64,000 bases of DNA, taken from contig JAPYOS010000005.1 of assembly GCA_029938085.1 (NCBI GenBank), positions 124,001 to 188,000 on the forward strand, in the 5' to 3' direction. Below, piece after piece: positions 37,582 to 45,670 of the stretch. Source of the DNA: Oceanospirillaceae bacterium (GTDB lineage Bacteria; Pseudomonadota; Gammaproteobacteria; Pseudomonadales; Balneatricaceae). The position numbers were made by a program, and so were the translations under genes. How positions within the stretch are numbered: the first letter of the stretch is position 1; every line of letters starts with the position of its first letter. Below the pieces are notes generated by a model, which did not search any database, had not been told where the DNA came from, and was given only the letters and a program-made list of their open reading frames with translations.

Positions 37582-38464
37582 CGTGGCCTCCTTGACGGTG
37601 CTTCTGCAACCGTTTGCCGTATTCTTGTGAAACTCGGTCAAATATTACGGCCAAGGCAACAATTGCCAAACCGTTCATCAAACCCAATGCGAGGTACTGG
37701 TTAGATACAGCACGTAATACTGGTACACCTAAACCTTTAACGCCGATCATAGAGGCGATAACGACCATGGCCAAGGCCATCATAATGGTTTGGTTTACAC
37801 CAGCAAAGATGTTGGGCAAAGCCAACGGAATCTGAACTTCAAATAACTTTTGTCGATAGCTAGAACCAAAGGCTTCAGCCGCTTCTAGCACTTCTTTGTC
37901 AACTAACCGGATACCCAAGTTAGTCAATCGTACAATAGGGGGGACAGCGTAAATACATACCGCAATAAGGCCAGGTACTTTACCAATACCTAATAACATT
38001 ACTACTGGAATCAAATACACAAAACTGGGAATGGTCTGCATAATGTCTAATACTGGCGTCACTACCGCTTGCATGCGGTTAGACCTAGACATAAGAATAC
38101 CTAGCGGAATACCAAGGCCAATACACAAAGCCGTTGCCACCGAGATAATAGCCACAGTAGCCATGGTATCTTCCCACATGCCAAACCAGCCGATGGTCAA
38201 AAATGATGCTACGGTACCCACTACAACCCAAATACTGCGTGCACCAAGCCATGCTAGGGCCGCAAATACTAAAATCATAATAGGCCATGGTGTCGCAAGT
38301 AATAACTTCTCGAACCACACCATAAAGTGCATAAGAGGGTCGAAAAAGTTTTCGATCGCTTCGCCGTTTTCACGAGAAAAATCACGAAAGGCAAAATCGA
38401 TGCCTTTTTTCAGATCTCGCAAACCTGTTCGCCCCATAGAGGGAAATTCGTCAAATAATTCCAC
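37574..38464 (-). CDS. proW: Betaine-type ABC transporter permease
   Basis: A 296-residue permease with about six to seven membrane helices and the conserved cytoplasmic coupling loop EAAEAFGSSYRQKLFEVQIPLALPNI. It forms the channel of the ProXWV importer. Its last codons overlap the GTG start of proV. Between it and proX lies a strong hairpin (38491-38523). Confidence 0.92.
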   Translation of the reverse strand: MELFDEFPSMGRTGLRDLKKGIDFAFRDFSRENGEAIENFFDPLMHFMVWFEKLLLATPWPIMILVFAALAWLGARSIWVVVGTVASFLTIGWFGMWEDTMATVAIISVATALCIGLGIPLGILMSRSNRMQAVVTPVLDIMQTIPSFVYLIPVVMLLGIGKVPGLIAVCIYAVPPIVRLTNLGIRLVDKEVLEAAEAFGSSYRQKLFEVQIPLALPNIFAGVNQTIMMALAMVVIASMIGVKGLGVPVLRAVSNQYLALGLMNGLAIVALAVIFDRVSQEYGKRLQKHRQGGHGA

Positions 38465-38490
38465 AATTATTCCTACACCTTTAAAATTAA

Positions 38491-38523
38491 AAAGGCCTAC
38501 TAGCAGGTTGCTAGTAGGCCTTT
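38491..38523 (-). terminator. Intercistronic hairpin between proX and proW
   Basis: A perfect 15-base inverted repeat, AAAGGCCTACTAGCA (38491-38505) and TGCTAGTAGGCCTTT (38509-38523), with a three-base loop. On the minus strand it is followed by TTTTTAATTTT. It lies 15 bases after the proX stop and before proW, so it probably stops most transcripts and lets binding protein exceed membrane parts, a common arrangement. Confidence 0.8.
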
Positions 38524-38538
38524 ACTTAAACCCTTAAC

Positions 38539-39543
38539 TTAGTTTAAGGATTTCTTGATCAAGTTGGCAGCTTGAACGCCAACCCACTCAGTCCAAACAT
38601 CTTCATACTCAAGCATGAATTCGATAGCAGCATCACCACCACTGGCTTGGTTGTCACCCATGTATACCAACATTGCGCCCATGGCGTCAGATGGGAATAC
38701 ACGTTTACCAAAGTAAGCAGCCGCTTTAGGATCGTTATTTTCCATGAACGAATCGGTAACGATTGTATTCACTTCTGAGAAGTTCCACGAAGAAGGCTGT
38801 GGATCCGCACACTCAGCTTGAGTTAAGCAGTTATCCCAGTGATCTTTGTCACCGAAAGGTACGCCCCAATCCAACTTAACCAAACCGTACTTACCAGCCA
38901 AAGCGGTAGGTGACCAGTAATAGCCTAACCAGTTGTTACCACGATCAGCAGCTTTAGCGATGGCGCCGTCTAAACCAGCGGCAGAACCTGGATCAACCAA
39001 CAACCAACCTTTAGCTTCCATATCGAAGGCACGGAACAAGTTGTTGTTAGTTAACTGACAACCCCAGCCTGCAGGACAACCGTAGAAAGCGCCTTTAGAT
39101 GGATCTTCGTGATGTGGGAATAGTTCAGGGTGCTCAATTAGATCAACAACTGTCTTAATCTCTGGGTTGTTTTCTAAAGTGAAACCAGGTGCAAACCAGC
39201 CTTCACCAGCGCCAATGATTGGCATACCGTTAAGCTTATGCAAAGTACCTTCAGCAAGCGCAGCGCTCAATGGTGCAGTCAGTGAGTTAGTCCATAATTC
39301 TGGAGCTACATCAGGCACGCCTTTAGTATTCATAGAAGCGAAGGTGGTCATGGTAGCACCAGGAATTAGCTCTACATTACAACCGTAACCTTCTTCGAGG
39401 ATGATTTTGTCTACGTTAGCCATAAACTCGGCAGATGCCCAGTTCATTTCTGCAATAGTTACATCGCCACAGGCAGCAACTGCGCCTTGTGACATGGCCG
39501 TGGCAACGCCAGCTAGGGCCAAACCTTTAACAAACTTATTCAT
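38539..39543 (-). CDS. proX: Betaine-type ABC transporter substrate-binding protein
   Basis: A 334-residue periplasmic binding protein of the OpuAC/ProX type. A signal peptide covers about the first 23 residues (cleavage near GAVAA). The mature protein has the family's VTIAEMNWASAEFMANVDKI opening and several Trp-rich segments that could form an aromatic cage (GAGEGWFAPG, NNWLGYYWSP). The ligand is likely a quaternary ammonium compound. GGAG lies about seven bases before the ATG and TATAAT sits just upstream. The 235-base gap to the next gene (39544-39778) contains no other gene. Confidence 0.88.
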   Translation of the reverse strand: MNKFVKGLALAGVATAMSQGAVAACGDVTIAEMNWASAEFMANVDKIILEEGYGCNVELIPGATMTTFASMNTKGVPDVAPELWTNSLTAPLSAALAEGTLHKLNGMPIIGAGEGWFAPGFTLENNPEIKTVVDLIEHPELFPHHEDPSKGAFYGCPAGWGCQLTNNNLFRAFDMEAKGWLLVDPGSAAGLDGAIAKAADRGNNWLGYYWSPTALAGKYGLVKLDWGVPFGDKDHWDNCLTQAECADPQPSSWNFSEVNTIVTDSFMENNDPKAAAYFGKRVFPSDAMGAMLVYMGDNQASGGDAAIEFMLEYEDVWTEWVGVQAANLIKKSLN

Positions 39544-39778
39544 TTACTACTCCGTTATTATAATTAGATGGGTATATCTTTAAGCGGTGGTAAAAAATAA
39601 CAAAACACAGCCTCAACCACAAGGCCAGTATGGCAAACGCCTAGGGCAAAATGCCCTTTTGGCGCAGATTGACAAGTCGATGCCGTACAGAGTTTACTTT
39701 GGTATACCATAATACACAACGATTGATATCCACTTTACTTGCCGGTTTATCACAGCAAAAACCACACCAGCTCAAGCA

Positions 39779-40639
39779 TTATACGCCATGTTCCTGATTA
39801 TATTGGTTTTTTTTGGTAGAACTCCAAAATTCTAAGCGTTGATCAAGGGGTTGATAGATTTCTACCAATAAAGGGTAACAAGCCGCCCCATCACTAGAGT
39901 GCTCACTACTACAGTCGCCACCGGGGCAGGCCGACAAACAACCTAACAAATCAATTTCTGCAAACATCTCTAAAAAATCGCCCGGCCTTACCGGACTGGC
40001 CTTCATAAAGTACTGGTGCGTGTCGGGCATAAAACCGGTGCACATAAACACATTAAGCACGTCGTGCACGTGGCTTTCCGCCTCTTGCAGGGAGATTCTT
40101 TTTGCCGCAGCGAGGGCCCGCGTTAGGTTAGAGTGACAACAATAGTGATAATCATCGTTGGATAACAGCTTATGGGTATAGGGGTCGCAGCGAGTGCCAA
40201 TCACGTCGTGCACGCTGCCGCCAAATTCGTCCCACCCATACCAATCCAACGTGTCTTTGGTAATAGTGGCCATAGGCCTCAAATAGGGAAAACTACTCCA
40301 TAAACGATCACTCCGGCTTACATGCGTGCCATGTAAAGCGCGTGTTTTACCACTGTAAAAGCGTTCATTAAGGTTGTTTTGGTGCCAAAGGTTAAGATCC
40401 CCCACCTGAGAGCCGTCCACACTGACAATACGAAATAAGTGCCCCGCTGGCACCACAAAGGTTTTTGCGTCTCGTGGTGGCACCAGTACCGATTCCACTA
40501 GTTGCGCACCGTCACGCACCTGATCATAGAAATTGGCATCAAAACTGGGCAAGGTCTCGTTGGGGTAACACACCACGGGTGCGATATTCTGCCTTGCAGG
40601 TGCGTCTTGAGGTGCGGCGTGTTGCGGCGTATATTTCAT
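39779..40639 (-). CDS. DUF1989 (urea carboxylase-associated type) protein
   Basis: A 286-residue protein with a DUF1989 domain: the core VPAGHLFRIVSVDGSQVGDL, the DRLWSSFP segment, and a cysteine cluster (DYHYCCHSN, FMCTGF, LGCLSACPGGDC). These relatives accompany amide and urea breakdown genes, and their chemistry is unclear. AAAGGA eight bases before the ATG at 40639 supports that start rather than 40672. It points away from the DsbA-like gene at 40696. Confidence 0.8.
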   Translation of the reverse strand: MKYTPQHAAPQDAPARQNIAPVVCYPNETLPSFDANFYDQVRDGAQLVESVLVPPRDAKTFVVPAGHLFRIVSVDGSQVGDLNLWHQNNLNERFYSGKTRALHGTHVSRSDRLWSSFPYLRPMATITKDTLDWYGWDEFGGSVHDVIGTRCDPYTHKLLSNDDYHYCCHSNLTRALAAAKRISLQEAESHVHDVLNVFMCTGFMPDTHQYFMKASPVRPGDFLEMFAEIDLLGCLSACPGGDCSSEHSSDGAACYPLLVEIYQPLDQRLEFWSSTKKNQYNQEHGV

Positions 40640-40695
40640 GTCATAGATCCTTTGAGTTATTTCTACAGTCAACAGGCATAAAACGAGACTCTAAC

Positions 40696-41343
40696 ATGGC
40701 CACTGATAATGTCATCCTATATTACATCCACGACCCCATGTGCAGTTGGTGTTGGGGGTTTCGACCGGTATGGCAACAACTGCAACAACACTTGAGCAGT
40801 AGGGTGGAGATCACCTATCTGGTAGGTGGATTAGCCGCCGATACAGACCAACCAATGCCCATAAGTATGCAACAGTCCCTCGCCGCCACATGGCAGCGTA
40901 TTCAGCAGCACATACCAGGCACGCAATTTAACTATGAATTTTGGAACCCTAGCAGCAACACCCAACCTAGGCGCGCCACCTACCCTGCATGCCGCGCCGT
41001 ACTCGCCGCCAAAGCGCAACAACCAAGCTCTGAACAAGCCATGATTGAGGCCATCCAACAGGCCTATTATTTACAAACCAAAAACCCCGCTAACCTAGAT
41101 GCACTGACAGCAGTGGCAGAAACCATTGACCTGCAACCAGATCAATTTCTACAAGACATCACTAGCTCAGCCATTGAACAAGAGTTCCAGCGCCAGTTAG
41201 CACAGGCTCGGCAACTATCTAACCAAGGGTTTCCTAGTTTAGTACTCAAACACGGCAACAGCCACCACGCTATCCCCCTTGATTACAACAACAGCCAAAC
41301 CATGAAACAGGCTATCCTTACCATCATTAACCCACAACAGTAG
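40696..41343 (+). CDS. DsbA-family thioredoxin-fold protein
   Basis: A 215-residue protein with a CSWCWGF active site (C-x-x-C) near the start and the DsbA-like helical insertion. It has no signal peptide, so it probably acts in the cytoplasm, like FrnE-type disulfide isomerases. The long upstream extension of the frame (to 40465) is antisense to the DUF1989 gene and is rejected. It ends eight bases before the flavin oxidoreductase gene, suggesting co-transcription. Confidence 0.82.
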   Translation: MATDNVILYYIHDPMCSWCWGFRPVWQQLQQHLSSRVEITYLVGGLAADTDQPMPISMQQSLAATWQRIQQHIPGTQFNYEFWNPSSNTQPRRATYPACRAVLAAKAQQPSSEQAMIEAIQQAYYLQTKNPANLDALTAVAETIDLQPDQFLQDITSSAIEQEFQRQLAQARQLSNQGFPSLVLKHGNSHHAIPLDYNNSQTMKQAILTIINPQQ

Positions 41344-41351
41344 CGGCAACC

Positions 41352-43310
41352 ATGAGTCAGAACACTAACCCAAGCCTCTTCTCTACTATCACCATAGGTA
41401 ATACACAGCTAAAAAACCGCATTGTGTCCACTGGCCACGACACCTGCTTGCCTACCGATAACCTAGTCAATGAGGCGCTCATTGCATACCATGAAGCTAG
41501 GGCCAAAGGCGGCTGCGGCTTAATTGTATTGCAAGTGTCTGGGGTCCATGAAACAGCCCGTTACACCTCGCATTTATTAATGGCTACGAACGACCGATGT
41601 ATAGAAGGTTACCGCCGTTTAGCGACGACGTGCCATGGTTACGGCACACGTGTTGTAGGTCAGTTATTCCACCCAGGCCGAGAAATCATGGAAACCGCCG
41701 ACGGCCTACAAGCCGTCGCCTACTCAGCCTCTGCAGTACCGTCGGAACGTTTTCATCAAATGCCTAGAGCCATGAGCATAGCCTTAGTACAGGAAGTGAT
41801 TGAAGGGTATGCCAATGCCGCAGGCCGCATGTACCAAGCGGGTTTGGACGGCGTCGAAATTGTTGCCAGCCATGGGTATCTTCCAGCTCAATTTCTCAGC
41901 TCTAGCGTCAACTTAAGAACCGACAAATATGGCCAAAACAAACTTCTTTTTTTAACCGAAATACTAACCGCGGTGCGCCGCCGCACCAGCCATGATTTTA
42001 TGATAGGCCTACGGTTATCTGAGCACGAAAAAGACCCCAGCGGCCTACAAACCCAACAAGTATTAGCTGCCGCATTGGCACTCGAACAGCAGCTCGATTA
42101 CATAAGCATCACCGCTGGCACTTCAAATACCAGTGGTGGCGCCATTCATATCGTGCCGCCCATGACCACCGAACATGCTTACCTTGCCAGCGCAGCCGCT
42201 AACTTCAAACAAAAACTCAACATACCAGTGATGGTGGCAGGGCGTATTAACCAGCCCCAAGAAGCACAACACATCATCGCGTCAGGCCAAGCCGACTTAT
42301 GTGGCATGACTCGCGCTCTAATCTGCGACCCAAACATGCCCAACAAAGCGCAACAGGCGGATTACGACAATATCCGCGCTTGTATTGGCTGCAATCAGGC
42401 CTGCATCGGCCACTTTCATAAAGGCCTACCCATCTCTTGTATTCAACACCCAGAAACAGGCAGAGAACTCACCTTCAGCAACAAAGCCACTGCCCACCAA
42501 GCTCAACGCATTATGGTGATTGGCGGCGGACCGGCAGGCATGAAAGCCGCACTCACAGCGGCTCAGCGTGGCCACAAGGTCAGTCTTTATGAAGCCAGCG
42601 CACAACTGGGGGGCCAGGCTTTATTAGCGCAGTTAATCCCTGGCCGATCCGAGTTTGGTGGTTTGGTTCAAAACTTAACTCAAGAACTGTCTCAATGGGA
42701 TATCCACATCCACCTTAATACTCCGGTGGACAAAGCGTTAGTGGAACAACAAAATCCGGATGCAGTGGTGATGGCAACAGGTGCAACACCATACTGGCCC
42801 GACTTTGAACGCCATGGATCCATGCAAGTTTTGGACGCATGGCAAGTTTTACAAGACCACACCGGCAATAGCACTAACGCAGGCAAGTCTGTGGTTATTG
42901 CCGACTGGCGTGGCGACTGGATTGGTATGGGTATTGCAGAAAAACTCGCCCTGCAAGGCAGCAAAGTGACGTTGGCAGTGAACGGCCTATGTGCGGGTGA
43001 AATGTTACAATCTTATGTGCGCGACACAAGCGCCGGGCGCTTACATCGCCTAGCAGTGTCCATAGTACCCTATGCCAGACTTTTCGGCTGCGACGACGAC
43101 ACGGTTTATATGCAACACAGCGTCACTGATGAAGTCATCATGTTTGAACAAGTCGACACCTTGGTGCTCAGCCTTGGTCATCAACGCGCCGATCAATTGG
43201 CGCCCGCATTAGAAGGGCTAGCGCCTATTTACACCATCGGCGACTGCCTCGCTCCCCGAACCGCAGAAGAGGCCATCTTAGAAGGTCTACAGGTGGGTTT
43301 CGAGCTATAA
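41352..43310 (+). CDS. Old-yellow-enzyme/FAD fusion oxidoreductase
   Basis: A 652-residue enzyme with the plan of 2,4-dienoyl-CoA reductase, trimethylamine dehydrogenase and DgcA/StcD-type N-demethylases. An N-terminal FMN TIM barrel (about 1-345) contains QLFHPGRE and SHGYLPAQFLSS. A 4Fe-4S cluster site follows (CIGCNQACIGH, then a Cys about 12 residues on). A C-terminal FAD/NAD domain begins VIGGGPAGMKAA. Near ProXWV it could act on an N-methylated amine such as dimethylglycine or stachydrine; that is inference. The N-terminal half alone would not separate these possibilities. Confidence 0.85.
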   Translation: MSQNTNPSLFSTITIGNTQLKNRIVSTGHDTCLPTDNLVNEALIAYHEARAKGGCGLIVLQVSGVHETARYTSHLLMATNDRCIEGYRRLATTCHGYGTRVVGQLFHPGREIMETADGLQAVAYSASAVPSERFHQMPRAMSIALVQEVIEGYANAAGRMYQAGLDGVEIVASHGYLPAQFLSSSVNLRTDKYGQNKLLFLTEILTAVRRRTSHDFMIGLRLSEHEKDPSGLQTQQVLAAALALEQQLDYISITAGTSNTSGGAIHIVPPMTTEHAYLASAAANFKQKLNIPVMVAGRINQPQEAQHIIASGQADLCGMTRALICDPNMPNKAQQADYDNIRACIGCNQACIGHFHKGLPISCIQHPETGRELTFSNKATAHQAQRIMVIGGGPAGMKAALTAAQRGHKVSLYEASAQLGGQALLAQLIPGRSEFGGLVQNLTQELSQWDIHIHLNTPVDKALVEQQNPDAVVMATGATPYWPDFERHGSMQVLDAWQVLQDHTGNSTNAGKSVVIADWRGDWIGMGIAEKLALQGSKVTLAVNGLCAGEMLQSYVRDTSAGRLHRLAVSIVPYARLFGCDDDTVYMQHSVTDEVIMFEQVDTLVLSLGHQRADQLAPALEGLAPIYTIGDCLAPRTAEEAILEGLQVGFEL

Positions 43311-43380
43311 CTCTACCGTCATTTCTGCGTAACTTAATGCCATTGCGGCGCTACCTCGCGTCATTCTGGCTCTACCCAAC

Positions 43381-43432
43381 GTCATTCCGGCGTAGGCCGG
43401 AATCTAGAGATCCTGACCTACGTCAGGACGAC
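43381..43432. repeat. Dispersed palindromic repeat, reverse orientation
   Basis: GTCATTCCGGCGTAGGCCGG followed by AATCTAGAG and a second hairpin around GATCCTGACCTACGTCAGG. The order of the arms is opposite to the copy at 21733. The preceding 20 bases (from 43359) contain a partial GTCATTCTGG copy. Confidence 0.75.
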
Positions 43433-43440
43433 ATCCGACA

Positions 43441-43475
43441 CAGTCTTCGCGAGCGCAGCGTGGCGATCCACGGCT
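43441..43475. repeat. Related GCGAGCGCAGCG half-repeat
   Basis: TCTTCGCGAGCGCAGCGTGG followed by CGATCCACGG resembles the half-repeat at 21811 and the head of the copy at 45292. It sits between the flavin enzyme gene and the NTF2-like gene. Confidence 0.6.
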
Positions 43476-43491
43476 CAAACATCCAGGGTGA

Positions 43492-43821
43492 TCACTTCAT
43501 CAACGAAGCGCCGGTTTCTTGACGAATAATTTGGTCATCTTCAATCATCTGCACGCTAAGCAAGGATTCCCGTGATCCATCCTGAAATCGTATTACCGAA
43601 TGTTCAGCCAGGATATCGTCATTTTCGTAGATACAACGATGCATCAACATTTTGAAACGCTCATCTACAAACATGGCCTCCATAAGTATCGTGTATTCAG
43701 CCTTGTTCAAGCTAGTACCAGACTGATGCCGAATAAACTCAAAATCCTCGTGATACAACGACATTAGGGCATCAATGTCCCTATCTTCAACAGCTTTTTT
43801 AACCGCTCTGAACAATTTCAT
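43492..43821 (-). CDS. NTF2-like (SnoaL/DUF4440-type) protein
   Basis: A 109-residue protein with the helix-plus-curved-sheet pattern of NTF2-like folds: KAVEDRDIDALMSLYHEDFE near the front, HSVIRFQDGS in the middle. Members range from isomerases to ligand carriers, and no catalytic residues can be assigned. GAGGAAGG before the ATG at 43821 supports that start over 43851. The 148 bases above it contain no clear gene. Confidence 0.65.
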   Translation of the reverse strand: MKLFRAVKKAVEDRDIDALMSLYHEDFEFIRHQSGTSLNKAEYTILMEAMFVDERFKMLMHRCIYENDDILAEHSVIRFQDGSRESLLSVQMIEDDQIIRQETGASLMK

Positions 43822-43999
43822 AACACCTTCCTCAGCAATGGCTTTCAACACAATAAGGACCTATAGCATGCGCTCGAATGGCGTTAAAATCTACTACAAA
43901 AACTGTTCTGACTTTATGAAATTTGAGTATATTTTATTGACTTCGACCATGCTAACTCAAGCAATGTTCATGTCCCAACGCATTTAAAATGGGGCTTAT

Positions 44000-45175
44000 C
44001 TATGCATCAAAATTATGTCGATGGCTCTCTGACAATAGAATCATCGCTAGGATCGAAACCAAACCAAAACAAGCCGCCGCCAATAAAGCCAATTGGTAGT
44101 CGGTACTGAGATCGAAAAGAAAACCAGCGAGCCATGGCCCAAGTAGCCCAGCGCATCCCCATGCGGTAAATACGCGGCCATAAATTTTAGCAATGTCCTT
44201 AACGTGAAATAGTTTTGCAATGGCCGCAGGGTATGCAGCAATGGTGCCACCATAGGCAAAGCCAATGACACTTAAGCTAATAAATAGCCCACCCTCTTTG
44301 CCAAACATAACCAAGCTAATAAGGGCGCCCGTAGTGATAACGGCCAGCACAGCCAACAACCCACCCGGCCGTATTTTATCCACCAGACGGCCGCCAACTA
44401 AACTGCCGAGCAGGTTACAAAAGGCAATCACCATCGGCGCAATCCAAGGCGAAGTCCCCGGCTGCAACCAGGCTGCAACCCCAGCAGAATGGCCAATCAC
44501 CATAAGGCCAGCCAATACACCGCCAAAGTAGCCAACCCACAATAGCAGTTGGCTACGATGAGAAGCCGATGTGCTTACATCACCCTGTTGATCCGTGCGA
44601 AATGTTGCCCCAACTCGCGTGAGAATCACTCGACTTAACAGGCCAACGACCAGTAACGCCACCGCCAATGCGATCATTACCGCGCTAAAATCAAGGCTTT
44701 CCAATATGAAATTAAACAGAGTGGGGGAGATGACCGCCCCTAAAGCGTAGGCCGCTGTAACAATACCCATGGAAAAACCTTCTCGTCCTGGGTAAGCCTG
44801 AGCAGCAAGTTGTAATCCAAAGCCGTAACCCAGCCCATTAGCTACACCAAACAGAACCCCGTAACCAAACCACACAACCCAAAGAGAACTCGCCATGCCA
44901 GCAACAACGGCGCCTACGGCAGCTAACGAACACGTGGCCATAAGAAAAGTGGCTGGAGATACCTTGCCATAAAACAAATGGCCAAGTAATACGGCAATAG
45001 ATAACGACACCAAAGCAAGAGAATACGTGAGCGAGACAGCGGAGCGCGTGGCGACAAACAGTGTTTCAAGCGGCACCAATAGGATAGAAAATGCATGGAT
45101 AGAACCAAGCACGGTAGACACCATTGCGGCTGCTAAAAGAACCTTTGAGCTTTGACTAAAGTTAGGGTAAGTCAC
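44000..45175 (-). CDS. MFS transporter, oxalate/formate antiporter-like
   Basis: A 391-residue transporter with about 12 membrane helices. The LVSLSIAVLLGHLFYGKVSP loop corresponds to MFS motif A territory, and the second half repeats it (LGSLVGGRLVDKIRPGG). The overall pattern resembles the OFA (oxalate:formate antiporter) branch of monocarboxylate carriers. The substrate is unknown. Transcribed alone, toward the NTF2-like gene. Confidence 0.82.
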   Translation of the reverse strand: MTYPNFSQSSKVLLAAAMVSTVLGSIHAFSILLVPLETLFVATRSAVSLTYSLALVSLSIAVLLGHLFYGKVSPATFLMATCSLAAVGAVVAGMASSLWVVWFGYGVLFGVANGLGYGFGLQLAAQAYPGREGFSMGIVTAAYALGAVISPTLFNFILESLDFSAVMIALAVALLVVGLLSRVILTRVGATFRTDQQGDVSTSASHRSQLLLWVGYFGGVLAGLMVIGHSAGVAAWLQPGTSPWIAPMVIAFCNLLGSLVGGRLVDKIRPGGLLAVLAVITTGALISLVMFGKEGGLFISLSVIGFAYGGTIAAYPAAIAKLFHVKDIAKIYGRVFTAWGCAGLLGPWLAGFLFDLSTDYQLALLAAACFGLVSILAMILLSESHRHNFDA

Positions 45176-45291
45176 GCAATGATCCCATCATTGACTAAAG
45201 TTCTGCATTATAGACAGAACTTTGTTACTTGGGATATAACCCAGTTACCTTATGTGCTTAGGGTGCCTTAGTGATACGCGTATAGGTAAGC

Positions 45292-45329
45292 GTGGCGATC
45301 CAGAGATCCTGACCTGCGTCAGGATGACA
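45292..45329. repeat. Dispersed palindromic repeat, partial copy
   Basis: GTGGCGATCCAGAGATCCTG followed by ACCTGCGTCAGGATGACAG. The right arm is the GTCATCCTGAC hairpin read in reverse, the left part resembles the half-repeat at 43441. It lies 24 bases from the tRNA-Arg gene. Confidence 0.7.
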
Positions 45330-45352
45330 GTGTGGCTTGATAAAGGAGAAAA

Positions 45353-45429
45353 TGGCGCGCCCGAGAGGATTCGAACCTCTGACCGCTCGGTTCGTAGCCG
45401 AGTACTCTATCCAGCTGAGCTACGGGCGC
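45353..45429 (-). tRNA. tRNA-Arg (anticodon ACG)
   Basis: Reading the minus strand gives a full 77-nt cloverleaf. The acceptor stem GCGCCCG pairs with CGGGCGC, the D-arm has AGCTGGATA, and the anticodon loop reads CTACGAA (anticodon ACG, decoding CGU and, after A-to-I editing, CGC and CGA). The T-loop is TTCGAAT. The CCA end is encoded at 45353-45355. A single tRNA gene with a repeat next to it; no integrase or attachment duplication was seen. Confidence 0.96.
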
Positions 45430-45670
45430 GCTATACCTTCTAAACAAAATCGGCGAGTGCCGTAGAAGGGAGGCGCATTGTAACGGCAGTAAAATATTAA
45501 TTCAACCGTTGAGGCTTGATTAATCACAATAAATTCATTTATTTGAATTTATGACGCTAACTCAAGTCTCAAAAAACCAGCAACTATTTGCCGCCTAAAC
45601 TACCTGTTAACACCGCTCTAATGGTATTATGTGGACCGATTTTATTTCTAGCATTAATTCACTGGCCGCC

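Noticed and set aside
43868..43987. Short plus-strand frame of 39 codons upstream of the NTF2-like gene
   Set aside because: No ribosome site and no recognised similarity; left as non-coding.
45240..45430. Possible genomic island attachment at tRNA-Arg
   Set aside because: No integrase, no duplicated tRNA 3' end nearby; the neighbouring repeat is the dispersed family found elsewhere.
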